Shown here: in pieces, positions 55,599-64,000 of the stretch
Layout: each line of letters opens with the position of its first letter
Numbering within the stretch: position 1 is the first letter of the stretch
Origin: an uncultured Candidatus Saccharibacteria bacterium
Lineage (GTDB): Bacteria > Patescibacteriota > Saccharimonadia > Saccharimonadales > Saccharimonadaceae
Assembly: GCA_937936045.1 (NCBI GenBank)
Contig: CALGXC010000004.1
Location: forward strand, 1-64,000
Direction of reading: 5' to 3'
DNA length: 64,000 nucleotides
Notes under the pieces: generated by a model
What the model saw: the letters and a program-made list of their open reading frames with translations, nothing else
What the model was told of the DNA's origin: nothing
Databases searched by the model: none
Program-made: the position numbers and the translations under genes

Positions 55599-56570
55599 TC
55601 AATAAGTATAATGTGGATGATCGTTGTGTGCAAGTATTGATCGCACCTCGTCTGTCGTCGTGGTGTGCATCAATTTCTCCCGAAGTTCCTTTGCGCCATC
55701 AAAGTCGCGAATATAAATCTTGAAAAAACGTTTTAGAGTTTCAAAAGGTCGCCCTAAAATCGGCTGGTAAGAATCGAACAAATCCAAGTGATAATTAAGG
55801 AGCGCCAACAGTTCTTCTTTATGATTATCTGCGTCAATTTTCGACTCGCGGAAGCAGAACGGATCACTGAAAACGCCTCGCCCAATCATAATTCCATTCA
55901 CGCCAGGATGCTTTCTGACAATTTCCAGCCCATGCTCTCGGTCGCGAATGTCGCCGTTGATAGTCAGGAGCGTTTGTGGGGCAATTTCATCGCGCAGCTT
56001 AACAATCTCATCAATCAATTCGTAATGCGCCGCAACTTTGCTCATCTCTTTTTTCGTACGCAGATGAATCGTTAAGTTCACAATGTCTTGTTTGAGAATT
56101 GCCGTAAGCCACTCGCGCCACTCGTCGACGTAAGTATAGCCCAGCCGAGTTTTTACGCTAACAGGCAATCCAGATTTTTTGGCGGCATCAATTGCAGCTA
56201 TCGCTATGTCGGGCCGACGAATCAGAGCCGCGCCACCGCTTTTAATGGCAGATTTGGCGGGACATCCCATATTGATATCAATTCCGTTAAAACCAAGTTC
56301 CGCGCAGTGCTTCGCGAAAGCTTCCATATCCCCTGGCTCGCCGCCCCAAATTTGCGCAATCAGTGGCTGCTCATCGTCGGTTTTAATTAGTCGCCCAGCT
56401 ATGGCTTTGTCGCCGGCGTGAACCCAGCCGGTAGCATTTGCGAACTCGGTGAAAAATATGTCTGGTGCGCCAGCCTGTTTCACGACATGACGAAACACGA
56501 CGTCGGTGACGGCTTCCATTGGTGCCAATATGAAAAATGGCTGTGGTAAATCATTCCAAAACGATGTCAT
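55599..56570 (-). CDS. dus: tRNA-dihydrouridine synthase
   Basis: This flavoenzyme reduces uridines in the tRNA D-loop. The 323-residue TIM barrel has APMEAVTDVVFR, the active-site Cys in INMGCPAKSAIKSGGAAL, VKTRLGY, and MIGRGVFSDPF. TAAAAT ends 7 nt before the ATG. It is full length. Confidence 0.95.
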   Translation of the reverse strand: MTSFWNDLPQPFFILAPMEAVTDVVFRHVVKQAGAPDIFFTEFANATGWVHAGDKAIAGRLIKTDDEQPLIAQIWGGEPGDMEAFAKHCAELGFNGIDINMGCPAKSAIKSGGAALIRRPDIAIAAIDAAKKSGLPVSVKTRLGYTYVDEWREWLTAILKQDIVNLTIHLRTKKEMSKVAAHYELIDEIVKLRDEIAPQTLLTINGDIRDREHGLEIVRKHPGVNGIMIGRGVFSDPFCFRESKIDADNHKEELLALLNYHLDLFDSYQPILGRPFETLKRFFKIYIRDFDGAKELREKLMHTTTTDEVRSILAHNDHPHYTY

Positions 56571-56586
56571 CTCTGTTATTTTATCA

Positions 56587-56627
56587 CAAAAAGGAGAAAA
56601 CCTCTCACTCTCGTCTTTGAGAATGAG
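56587..56627 (-). terminator. Terminator at the end of the GC-rich island
   Basis: On the minus strand CTCATTCTC (56627-56619) pairs with GAGAGTGAG (56612-56604), followed by GGTTTTCTCCTTTTT. It would end any transcript crossing 57,280-56,630. Confidence 0.7.
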
Positions 56628-56718
56628 GGGGATGGCGGGCTCAAGCGGTTCTGCTCGGAGTAATTCTCAACGTTGAGAAAAACTGCCACGAGTGAACTCG
56701 CGAGCCCGAAACTGGGAG

Positions 56719-56748
56719 GGAAGCAAAACACCGTTGTCTTGCTTCCCG
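56719..56748 (-). repeat. Perfect 9-bp inverted repeat
   Basis: GGGAAGCAA at 56719-56727 pairs with TTGCTTCCC at 56739-56747, directly after the tRNA-like 3' end. There is no T-run, so it is a structural hairpin rather than a terminator. Confidence 0.6.
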
Positions 56749-56749
56749 G

Positions 56750-56833
56750 CGGACACGGAGGGAGTCGAACCCACTTATCAACCGCTACTCCATTTTCACA
56801 ACAAAGCGGCGGGATTTTTCCAGAATCATGTCC
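56750..56833 (-). ncRNA. tRNA-like element (not a canonical tRNA)
   Basis: On the minus strand a T-arm GTGGG-TTCGACT-CCCTC is followed by acceptor strand CGTGTCC, a discriminator-like G and CC. A matching GGACATG lies 84 nt upstream and pairs over all seven positions with one G-U. It is followed by ATTCTGG, as in the 5' end of many tmRNAs. The interior does not give normal D- and anticodon arms. It may be a degenerate class II tRNA, an integration-site remnant, or a tRNA-like domain of a larger RNA. Confidence 0.35.
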
Positions 56834-56951
56834 TTTGATTCTTTTCCGGATTACCGGTCGGCGAATCAAGCCGAGGGCGGACAGACGCCCTCTGCTGACG
56901 CGGAGTCAGCGGTTTCGGGGTCGCACAAGCCCCGACTGCCAAAGAAAAAGA

Positions 56952-57128
56952 CTACCAGTGGAGCTTCCTGGGACGGTCGCTCTGACCGGTGGCTGCGTTT
57001 TCCGCGGCCTGCTTGTCCAGAACCGTCGCGTACAGACGGTCCAGAGTAGACTTTTCGGCGCCGTTTCTGACAGCGGACTCGTAGTCCTGTTGCGCGCGGC
57101 GGCGTGCGTCAGTTTGGTTTCCAGCCAA
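56952..57128 (-). CDS. Candidate 58-residue protein in the GC-rich island
   Basis: A TTG start has GGAGAGGGGG 9 nt upstream. The product looks like a single charged amphipathic helix (ARRRAQQDYESAVRNGAEKS, then LDRLYATVLDKQAAENAA). Codons end in G or C far more often than in neighbouring genes. It could be real and recently acquired, or a chance frame within a structured RNA. I recognise no family. Confidence 0.4.
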   Translation of the reverse strand: MAGNQTDARRRAQQDYESAVRNGAEKSTLDRLYATVLDKQAAENAATGQSDRPRKLHW

Positions 57129-57326
57129 GGGTTTTCACCCCCTCTCCGCCGCGAGTTGCGGCAATAGAAAGGAACTAACCCCTCTTTCAGACCATGCTTT
57201 TGTGCGAAGCATGGTCAGGGTTTGGTGTCATTTGCGACACCAAGCCGAGAAGTTAGCTTCGTCAACGAAAGCGTTTACTATAATAACACTAATTATAAAA
57301 AAATGCAACAATATACTAGAATATTT

Positions 57327-60300
57327 TTATATTTCGCCCGCCAGCAGGTCTTTTTCGAATTGCAGCATTCCCTTATAATCTGGCGAATAGTCAGAAATAT
57401 CCGGCAGATCTAACGTGGTGATTTTCTGCCAAATGATGTTTACGAGTTTCGCGAATTCAGTCAATTCTTCGCTGGAGAACGTATCTTCCAGACTGAGAAT
57501 ATCGCCGGTCTTAATGTCTGGTTCGACAAATTGTAGTCGCCCGCCGGTGAAAGTGAAATTGCTATAATCGCGTGAATGCTCGACCAGCAGCTGATAGAAC
57601 ATCAATTGCTGACGATATTTATGAAGTTTGATTTTTTCGTAATTGGCCGAACCTTTCCAGGAATGCGCCGGCTTGCCAGTTTTATAATCTGTTACGAAGA
57701 TGGTCTTATTCTGCTTGTCGATGTCGACAACGTCAAGTTTACCGGTCAATCTGGCGTTATCTATAATTACGCCTTGGTTTGAAAAGTCTAATTCCGCCAA
57801 GTCCGTGTCGTGAAAATCTGAAGATTTGGCGTTTAAGAACGCAGTCAAAGCCGACTTCCCTTTGTCCAAATACAATTGAAAATCGTCCGCTGGCAAATGT
57901 TGGCTCTCGAGTGATTTTTGGAAAAATTGGAGAATTTGTTCGGCGCTTGGCAATTGATGATCGGCGCTGAATGAGCAATGCGCTTGCTGAAGGCTGCTGT
58001 GAATCGCTGTTCCGTAAGCTGCGGCGGAATTTTTGGCGGATGGAAAATGTAGCAAATTGTTCAATAAGAAATTTTGCGGTCCGCCACGTGAAACGTCGAG
58101 GAAATTATTCAAATGCGTTGCGGAAAGCTTGTATGTTTCGAGCGCTGGCGCCAATAAATCCTTTAATTCTGGAACAATCGGCGAAGTTAGTCGCGTCGTC
58201 CAATCGGTTTCAGCGAGTTTAATTTGTTCAGCTGGATCGTCGCTGGTTGGAATGATGGTTGGCGTGCAATTCGTCAAGAAACTGGCAATTATCGTGTCGC
58301 TGCCAGAATCGTTGGTTTGGGAACAAGTCATGGTCAATGTGGTTTTGGCGCGAGTCATCGCCACGAAAAACAGCCGAAGTCGTTCGTCGTAAGTGGCGCC
58401 CGCTGGCTGAAGCTGGAGGTTTGCGGGATATCGAATAGCTCGACTGCGTGAACGAACTTTCTCGCCCCAAGCGCTGTCAATTGCCCCAATCACGAAAACG
58501 TGCGGAAATTCCAGACCTTTGGATTTATGAGCGGTCATCAAATTTATGGCGCCGCTGAGTGAACTTGCGTGCGTGCGAATTTGCGTTAAGCGAGTTTTTG
58601 TTGAAATATGCAGGTCAATAAACTCCAAAAAATCTTCCAGAGTTGGGTTTTTATCGGTGATTCGGTCGCGAAGTTTTTGACGCAAAGTACGCAAACTTTC
58701 CAAAATTGTCAGATACGCTTCTGGGTTTTTATCTAGCTTTTCTGGCGAGAAATAGAAATTAGCGAGAGAATTAACTTGAAGGTCGCCGCTTTCATCGTTG
58801 GTTAAGCCTAATAAATTGTCCAATTGCTCTTCCAGCGGCAAATTCGGCACGTCCTTAGCGCGCTCCAAAAGCCACTCTGCAAATTCCTTAAATACGCTAT
58901 TCGCCAGCATACTTTCCAGCCACAATTGCCGATTTTTGTAAGCTTGAAGACTCAACTTCCAGATGTCAAGCGCAGAAAATCCAAACGCTGGATGAGCCGT
59001 AATTTCCGGCAATAAGCTATTGGCGACGTCCAAATTATTCTGGCTAATCGCCACGACAGTTCGCGCTAATTTGTCCAGAATCTGGATTATGTCTTGCTCC
59101 AGAATGTCGTCGTGACGCTCGTAATTGACAAAAAGATTTTCCTTATAAAGATGCGGAAGAATTTCAATGAGTTCCTTATGGTGGCGCGCAATAATCGTGA
59201 TGTTTTCTGGCTTTTCGCCGTTTTTTATTAGCTCGGCAATTTGTTTGGCAATTCCCGCTCGCTCTTCACCAACAGATGAGAATTCTTGGATTTCGACTTT
59301 TGAGCCTTCGCTATTTGCGTGCGCGGTCAATTGCTTTGATAGTCCGTCAATTGTGTTTTCCAGTCGATCCGCGCCTTGAGTGATGACGTCCCGCGCTGAC
59401 GATAAAATGTTCTCGGCGGAACGATAATTGTCGGTCAAAACGATAATTTTTGGGTCGTGATAATGCTGGCGGAAACGCTGGATGTTGCCCACGTCTGCGC
59501 CTTGGAAGCTGAAGATTGCTTGGTCGTCATCGCCGACCGCCATGATGTTTGGATTATCGTCGTTATCGCTGGTCAAATTGAACAGCAATCGTAATTGCGC
59601 CAAGTTTGTGTCCTGGAACTCGTCGACCATGATGAATTGGAATTGCTCTTGGAGATTTGCGCGAAGTTCTGGGTGAGATTCGCAAGCTTGAATAACGGAT
59701 AAAATCATGTCGTCATAGTCAAATAACGAGCGCTCGGACAGAATATTTACGTACTTTTCATAAACGTCAATTGCGGCGGATAATTTTTCTGCGGCGGTAA
59801 AATCTTTCAGGACAAATTCGCCATTGGCATTTTTTTCGCACCATTTATTTTTCCAAGCAGTCAGCGGCTTGGTTGAGTTTTCGTCAATTGCTTCTTGAGT
59901 GGCATGCACGATACTCAGCGCCAAAACGTTGGCGTATGGCGTGATTGAGGCTGGCAATTTTGAGTTTTTCTCGTCAGGGTTTTTGACGGCTAAATTGGCA
60001 ATTTTCTCAGCTATCGGCGCAAACATTTCAATCGTCTTTTTCGATATTTTGGCGGAAAATACTTGCTGAATGTCTGGCGCAATTTCGGCGATTGTGCTTT
60101 GATTATCCTCAATAATTGCCCGTAATTCTGACGGCGTTAAGCCACTTTGCTTGAACTCGGAAATGATTCGGATGAGGTCTTTAATATAAACAAATTCCCC
60201 GTTGTTTTTCACGCTTAATGGATTCCGCCAATCAAGATCTTCAAGTATTCCAGAGATAATTTGATATTGCGTCAATTCGTCAACCGGCTGAGCGTCGGCG

Positions 60301-60623
60301 CCACGGAAAAAATACTCACGGTGCTGATTGATGATTTCTGTGCCGAAGCTGTGGAATGTATGAATCGCAATTTTATACGCGTCCTCACCGATAATCTGGC
60401 GGAGACGTTGGCGCATATTCGTGGCGCCGCTTTCAGTAAACGTCAAGCATAAAATACTGTTCGGTAAAGTGTCGGTCTGTCTCAGGATTTGGGCAGTGCG
60501 CATACTTAGAAGCTCGGTTTTCCCTGTTCCTGGCCCAGCAATTACCAAAAGCGATCCGTGAATGTAGTCGACTGCTTGTCGTTGATTATCGTTTAATTTA
60601 GCGTAACGAGTATTGAAATCCAT
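57327..60623 (-). CDS. UvrD/PcrA-type helicase fused to a RecB-like nuclease
   Basis: The protein has 1,098 residues. Helicase motifs are Walker A IAGPGTGKTELL, QFIMVDEFQDTN (motif II), VGDDDQAIFSFQGA (motif III) and LMTAHKSKGLEFPHVFV (motif V). The C-terminal ~270 residues hold a PD-(D/E)XK nuclease with FVTDYKTGKP. It resembles AddA/AddB-type or PcrA-Cas4-like repair enzymes in CPR and Actinobacteria and probably resects double-strand breaks. TAAAAT ends 6 nt before the ATG. Confidence 0.92.
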   Translation of the reverse strand: MDFNTRYAKLNDNQRQAVDYIHGSLLVIAGPGTGKTELLSMRTAQILRQTDTLPNSILCLTFTESGATNMRQRLRQIIGEDAYKIAIHTFHSFGTEIINQHREYFFRGADAQPVDELTQYQIISGILEDLDWRNPLSVKNNGEFVYIKDLIRIISEFKQSGLTPSELRAIIEDNQSTIAEIAPDIQQVFSAKISKKTIEMFAPIAEKIANLAVKNPDEKNSKLPASITPYANVLALSIVHATQEAIDENSTKPLTAWKNKWCEKNANGEFVLKDFTAAEKLSAAIDVYEKYVNILSERSLFDYDDMILSVIQACESHPELRANLQEQFQFIMVDEFQDTNLAQLRLLFNLTSDNDDNPNIMAVGDDDQAIFSFQGADVGNIQRFRQHYHDPKIIVLTDNYRSAENILSSARDVITQGADRLENTIDGLSKQLTAHANSEGSKVEIQEFSSVGEERAGIAKQIAELIKNGEKPENITIIARHHKELIEILPHLYKENLFVNYERHDDILEQDIIQILDKLARTVVAISQNNLDVANSLLPEITAHPAFGFSALDIWKLSLQAYKNRQLWLESMLANSVFKEFAEWLLERAKDVPNLPLEEQLDNLLGLTNDESGDLQVNSLANFYFSPEKLDKNPEAYLTILESLRTLRQKLRDRITDKNPTLEDFLEFIDLHISTKTRLTQIRTHASSLSGAINLMTAHKSKGLEFPHVFVIGAIDSAWGEKVRSRSRAIRYPANLQLQPAGATYDERLRLFFVAMTRAKTTLTMTCSQTNDSGSDTIIASFLTNCTPTIIPTSDDPAEQIKLAETDWTTRLTSPIVPELKDLLAPALETYKLSATHLNNFLDVSRGGPQNFLLNNLLHFPSAKNSAAAYGTAIHSSLQQAHCSFSADHQLPSAEQILQFFQKSLESQHLPADDFQLYLDKGKSALTAFLNAKSSDFHDTDLAELDFSNQGVIIDNARLTGKLDVVDIDKQNKTIFVTDYKTGKPAHSWKGSANYEKIKLHKYRQQLMFYQLLVEHSRDYSNFTFTGGRLQFVEPDIKTGDILSLEDTFSSEELTEFAKLVNIIWQKITTLDLPDISDYSPDYKGMLQFEKDLLAGEI

Positions 60624-60639
60624 AGTTTTATTTTACCAT

Positions 60640-60813
60640 GTTGGCGGTCTTCGGAGCGCGATATCAAAATTGCCATTTACAGAATTCATCCAAGGTTGTA
60701 GATTCAGTATTAAGAGGGTGAATGAAAAACATCCAGAAGATGCGTTTAAGGGTAAAAGCCACTTGGATATTTCCCGTCAATCAGTCGAATCGGTCAGACA
60801 GGTTGGCTATTAG
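60640..60813 (+). pseudogene. Possible gene remnant in the 245-bp intergenic stretch
   Basis: A plus-strand frame ending at 60813 reads as charged protein (IKRVNEKHPEDAFKGKSHLD, then ISRQSVESVRQVGY) without a credible start or ribosome binding site. It may be the 3' end of a lost gene. Nothing else is visible between the helicase and the next promoter. Confidence 0.25.
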
Positions 60814-60868
60814 ATTTCACATCTTTGCCATCTCGCGCACCTCATAAAAAAATGGTAAAATATTATCT

Positions 60869-61357
60869 ATGAATAAGGCGACGTACGACGAGCTGGCACT
60901 GGAGCGAATTGCTAAGGAAAAATTTGGTTTTCCAATTGATGTTCAATCGATAATTTTGTGGCACGCCGATGTTAGTCGCACTGCTAAGGCGTCGGTGTTT
61001 TTGACGAATAAAAAGCAGCTGATGATGTATTTGGAGGCGACTTCGCCGTTGATTTTATCTGACGTTAAAAAGATAATTTCGCGAATGGGTATGCGTGCGG
61101 AATTATTTCTTCCACCAAAAGGTCAGCCGCGATATTTTGAAGATATTGGCAAGCGCAAATTCCGCGAAGTTTTTCCTGGAAGAAAGCACGTTACGGATGA
61201 AGATTTGCATTTTTATAAAACTTTGGCGCCGTATAATCCCGCTTTGGTTTTGATTTCTGAAGTGAAAAATGGCGAGATATATCAATTCGATTCTGACGCG
61301 TACGGAAATTGGCGAGTTGGCGCAAGGTTTAGCTACAGAAGGATTCGGACAAGCTAA
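60869..61357 (+). CDS. Conserved-looking hypothetical protein paired with a P-type ATPase
   Basis: This 162-residue protein is soluble and I do not recognise it. It has a mixed alpha/beta pattern, with SIILWHADVSRTAKASVFLT and, later, PPKGQPRYFEDIGKRKFREV. TAAAAT ends 7 nt before the ATG. Its stop overlaps the ATPase start (TAATG), so the two are made together and may function together. Confidence 0.65.
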   Translation: MNKATYDELALERIAKEKFGFPIDVQSIILWHADVSRTAKASVFLTNKKQLMMYLEATSPLILSDVKKIISRMGMRAELFLPPKGQPRYFEDIGKRKFREVFPGRKHVTDEDLHFYKTLAPYNPALVLISEVKNGEIYQFDSDAYGNWRVGARFSYRRIRTS

Positions 61358-63690
61358 TGCGCGACTACTTGGACATTATTAAGCGGAATCTGCTTTCACC
61401 TATTGTCGTGGTGATTTTTCTGCTGGCTGGAGCGCTGGTTTATGTTCGTGAATATCGTGACGCGTGGTTTATTTCGGTGGTGATTGTCGTGAACTCGACG
61501 ATTGGCATTATTCAGGAGTTAAGGGCCAAGCGAGTTTTGCGTCAATTGGAGCTGATGAGCGCGCCGAAAGCTCGATTGTTAAGAGATGGAAATATTGTCG
61601 AGGTCGGTTATGATGAACTTAAAATTGGCGATGAGATTCTTATTCAGGCTGGCGATGAACTACCAGCGGACGCGAAAGTTATTGAGTCAAAAGGCTTGGA
61701 GCTGAATGAAAGTATGTTGACTGGCGAGTCTGCGTCGATTGAGAAAAAGGATGGCGATGTTGTGCTGGCGGCAACGACGGTTTTGGCTGGTGAAGGCGCG
61801 GCGCGAGTAATTGCGATTGGTGACGACACGAAAGCTGGCGCGATTAGCCAAGTCCTGAAACGCTACAAACCAGAACTTACGCCTCTGCAATTGGCGATTT
61901 GGCGCGCAATTTACTTCTTGACTTACGGCGCAATTGTTCTGTCGCTACTTATCGCTATTGTCTATTATTTCTCTGGCGATAACGTCGTCGTTATCTTAAA
62001 AACCATCACTTCGGCGGCGGTTACGGTCGTGCCGGAAGGTTTATTGTTGGCGAGTTCGCTGCTTTTGGCGTTCGGCTCACTGCGATTAGCCCAGGCGAAA
62101 GTCTTGCCGCAAAAATTGTCAGCAATTGAAGCGATGGCGCTTTTGAATTTGCTGGCCGTAGATAAAACAGGCACCTTGACTAGTGATGAAGTTACGCTGG
62201 AGCAGGTCGCGGCTTTCGGTGATGAAAATGACTATTCAGACTCTGACATCGCCAGCTTTGCAGCGTTAATTGCTCATGAAACCAGCGGTGGAAATATTAC
62301 TGGTCGTGCAATTTTGGCGGAAGCTACGTCGCCAAAAAATACGAAAGTTCTGGAAGTTATGGCGTTTTCGTCGGCGCGTAAAATGGCGGGCGTGAGGGCG
62401 AATATTGACGGTGAAATTCGGACGTTAATGATGGGCGCGCCAGAGTTCGTGTCGAAGTTGGCGCCAGTAGATAAGGAAACTCAGAAAAAGCTGAATGATT
62501 GGGCTGACAATGGCTTGCGCGTGTTGATGTTGGCTGAATTTTCGGACGATAAAACCAAATTGAAAGACTTGAAAAACAGCTCTGGAACGGCAATTGGTGC
62601 GGTTGTTCTGCGCAACTCCCTGCGTCATGGCGTTGTTGAAACGGTGGATTTTTTGCAGCGCCAAGGCGTAACTATTCGCGTAATCTCTGGCGATAACCCG
62701 CGCACAGTTCAATACATCGCTAAGGAAGCTGGAATTAAACATCCAGAAAAGGCGATTTTGGGTGAGGATTTGGCGGCGCTTAGCGAAGATGAATTTAATA
62801 AAGCGGCTGATACTTACACGATTTTTGCCAGAGTTTTGCCGGATCAAAAAGAGCGCTTGATCAATCGATTCCAGCAATCGGGAAAATTCACCGGCATGGT
62901 TGGCGATGGTGTAAATGACGCTCTGGCTCTGAAAAAGGCTGACCTCGGTGTGGCGATGTACGCTAGTGCTCCGGCATCTCGTCGAGTTTCCGACATTATA
63001 TTGCTCAACAATTCGTTCACTTCCCTTCCGATGGGGATGAAATTGGGCAATCAAATAATGCAAGCAATCGAAGTCATCGCTGTTCTATTTTTCCATAAAA
63101 TTATTTACGGCGTGACACTTCTTCTTGCGACGATTCTTATTGACATGAATTATCCGTATTCGCCGCGCCACATTACGTTTATGAATATTTTTCTGGTGAC
63201 GATGCCGACCCTTATGTGGACGCTGTTTCCTCCCGCGCCGAAACATCGAATAAATCCGAAGCGATTTTGGTATGATACTTTGCTGGCTGTTACACCGATT
63301 GCTTTAATTACTGGCGTGACTGTCGCGTTCACCTATTGTATTACATCTATTATGTTCCCTGGCCACGCTGCAGAAGTCGCAACGATGACGGTGCTTACCG
63401 CGACTTTGTTTGGCGTATATTTGGTGTTCTTGGTGGGAATTATGCTGGACGTAACCATCGATAAATCTGCCAAGCGCGCTCGCTTGCTTTATCTTCTGTC
63501 GGTGATTATCGTAGCGGCTGGAAGCTTTAGCTTTGGATTCCTGCGCGATTTCTTCGACTTTACCGTGCCGAATATTACTCTGCTCTGGCCGGGCATCGCC
63601 GTGGTTGTCATCGCCGCCCTAGCTCAGTGGTGGCTAGCCCGCCGCGCTGGCAAAAAATTAACTGCTAATGAATGCCAGAAAAAAGTATAA
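61357..63690 (+). CDS. HAD-superfamily P-type cation ATPase
   Basis: The protein has 777 residues. The actuator motif is LTGESASI, the phosphorylation site AVDKTGTLTSDE and the hinge GDGVNDALALKKAD. Membrane pairs M1-M2 and M3-M4 lie before the P domain, with M4 reading TVVPEGLLLASS, and about six helices follow. PEGL places it near calcium- and magnesium-type pumps rather than heavy-metal CPx pumps. It is somewhat short at the N-terminus for that family. The substrate is unproven. Confidence 0.9.
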   Translation: MRDYLDIIKRNLLSPIVVVIFLLAGALVYVREYRDAWFISVVIVVNSTIGIIQELRAKRVLRQLELMSAPKARLLRDGNIVEVGYDELKIGDEILIQAGDELPADAKVIESKGLELNESMLTGESASIEKKDGDVVLAATTVLAGEGAARVIAIGDDTKAGAISQVLKRYKPELTPLQLAIWRAIYFLTYGAIVLSLLIAIVYYFSGDNVVVILKTITSAAVTVVPEGLLLASSLLLAFGSLRLAQAKVLPQKLSAIEAMALLNLLAVDKTGTLTSDEVTLEQVAAFGDENDYSDSDIASFAALIAHETSGGNITGRAILAEATSPKNTKVLEVMAFSSARKMAGVRANIDGEIRTLMMGAPEFVSKLAPVDKETQKKLNDWADNGLRVLMLAEFSDDKTKLKDLKNSSGTAIGAVVLRNSLRHGVVETVDFLQRQGVTIRVISGDNPRTVQYIAKEAGIKHPEKAILGEDLAALSEDEFNKAADTYTIFARVLPDQKERLINRFQQSGKFTGMVGDGVNDALALKKADLGVAMYASAPASRRVSDIILLNNSFTSLPMGMKLGNQIMQAIEVIAVLFFHKIIYGVTLLLATILIDMNYPYSPRHITFMNIFLVTMPTLMWTLFPPAPKHRINPKRFWYDTLLAVTPIALITGVTVAFTYCITSIMFPGHAAEVATMTVLTATLFGVYLVFLVGIMLDVTIDKSAKRARLLYLLSVIIVAAGSFSFGFLRDFFDFTVPNITLLWPGIAVVVIAALAQWWLARRAGKKLTANECQKKV

Positions 63691-63697
63691 CCGCCAT

Positions 63698-63734
63698 AAA
63701 AAACGCCGGCAGGCAAATATCGTATGCCTGCCGG
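63698..63734 (-). terminator. Terminator of the 63.8-kb minus-strand gene
   Basis: Perfect 10-bp stem CCGGCAGGCA/TGCCTGCCGG (63706-63715 with 63725-63734), then TTTTTT on the minus strand. It also lies 8 bp past the P-type ATPase stop and may block convergent transcription. Confidence 0.85.
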
Positions 63735-63755
63735 ATCATTCTTGACAGTCCTGGT

Positions 63756-63986
63756 TTATCTAGCTTCTTTTGGAAGCGGCTCTATATCCTCGCAAAGTCT
63801 TTCATTATGCCAATCCTTTAGCTCGGCGCGATGCTCCCAATTGTATATGGCATCTAGCTCATAACAGATATCTGTAACAAATAGATTTTCATGTTTTTCA
63901 GAAAGAGCGATACCCATCTCATTAAGAGATTCTTCTGCTACGTCAGCTACTTTTTCGCCTTCACCTTCATTAAGGTGCTTCTGCAT
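63756..63986 (-). CDS. Hypothetical acidic protein, probably cut by the window edge
   Basis: 76 codons from the first ATG. The frame stays open upstream to the window end, so the real start may be outside. The product is acidic, helical and Glu-rich (EGEKVADVAEESLNEMGIAL) with a Trp-containing end. The family is not recognised. Confidence 0.55.
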   Translation of the reverse strand: MQKHLNEGEGEKVADVAEESLNEMGIALSEKHENLFVTDICYELDAIYNWEHRAELKDWHNERLCEDIEPLPKEAR

Positions 63987-64000
63987 AAGTTTTGCCCACA

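Larger units (their letters stand above)
56750..57280 (-). other. GC-rich structured island, candidate long ncRNA
   Basis: The 756 bp between dus and the helicase carry no large gene but many perfect hairpins on the minus strand: TTGGTGTC/GACACCAA, GACCATGCTT/AAGCATGGTC, TCGGGG/CCCCGA, GCTGAC/GTCAGC and GAGGGCG/CGCCCTC. A promoter fits at about 57,285-57,313 (TTGCAT, 17 bp, TATTAT), and a terminator lies at 56,587. A ~690-nt transcript carrying the tRNA-like element and a small ORF is the simplest reading. Base composition is visibly more GC-rich than the rest of the window. Confidence 0.5.

Noticed and set aside
56750..56833. Ordinary tRNA-Ser
   Set aside because: The acceptor, G73-like base and T-arm fit, but no anticodon or D-arm can be drawn, so it is kept only as tRNA-like.

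Overview
The window is a dense 64-kb chromosomal stretch of a small-genome bacterium, most likely a Candidate Phyla Radiation organism of the Saccharibacteria (TM7) type. This is inferred from gene content (the CPR-style conjugation-like ATPase, DUF3048/DUF475/DUF4367-like proteins, a PEGA protein, a sortase, F1Fo ATP synthase without a biosynthetic context) and from normal use of TGA as stop. No database search was possible.

Region 1 (1-7,156) is a complete type II-C CRISPR-Cas locus. It holds an array with 36-bp repeats and 30-31-bp spacers, then cas2, cas1 and a 1,145-residue Cas9 on the opposite strand, then a minus-strand tracrRNA with antirepeat, nexus-like hairpin and terminator. Every repeat ends in an extended -10 box, so each crRNA probably has its own promoter. 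Beyond the tracrRNA lies the most unusual part of the window (5,739-7,109): at least six tandem plus-strand cassettes. Each has a sigma70-type promoter with an exact 17-bp spacer, a short body that differs between cassettes and folds on itself, and an intrinsic terminator. The block is bracketed by two degenerate CRISPR repeats.

Region 2 (7,216-23,661) carries a polyamine operon (speD, DUF4178, aminopropyltransferase), the T4SS-like ATPase, a sigma4/HARE-HTH regulator, topA, a CDP-alcohol phosphatidyltransferase, dprA, an unassigned ~310-nt ncRNA, a Fur-permease-TIGR03943 metal cluster, a DUF475 protein, pth, a G3E GTPase, and a small membrane-protein gene followed by a branched hairpin.

Region 3 (23,662-47,113) is housekeeping and envelope: der, a pseudouridine synthase, two histidine kinase/response regulator pairs, tRNA-Glu and tRNA-Leu, gltX, DUF3048, PEGA and sortase proteins, exoIII, two GT4 glycosyltransferases, smpB, an ABC-F protein and a glutaredoxin. 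Region 4 (47,153-54,209) is the ATP synthase operon, interrupted between atpG and atpD by an unrelated 131-codon gene. Region 5 (54,256-64,000) has a frameshifted kinase-like gene, dus, a GC-rich structured island, a UvrD/RecB-type helicase-nuclease and a P-type ATPase.

A recurring feature is that many genes have a -10 box ending only 6-9 nt before the start codon, which predicts leaderless mRNAs. This rule was used to correct several start sites.
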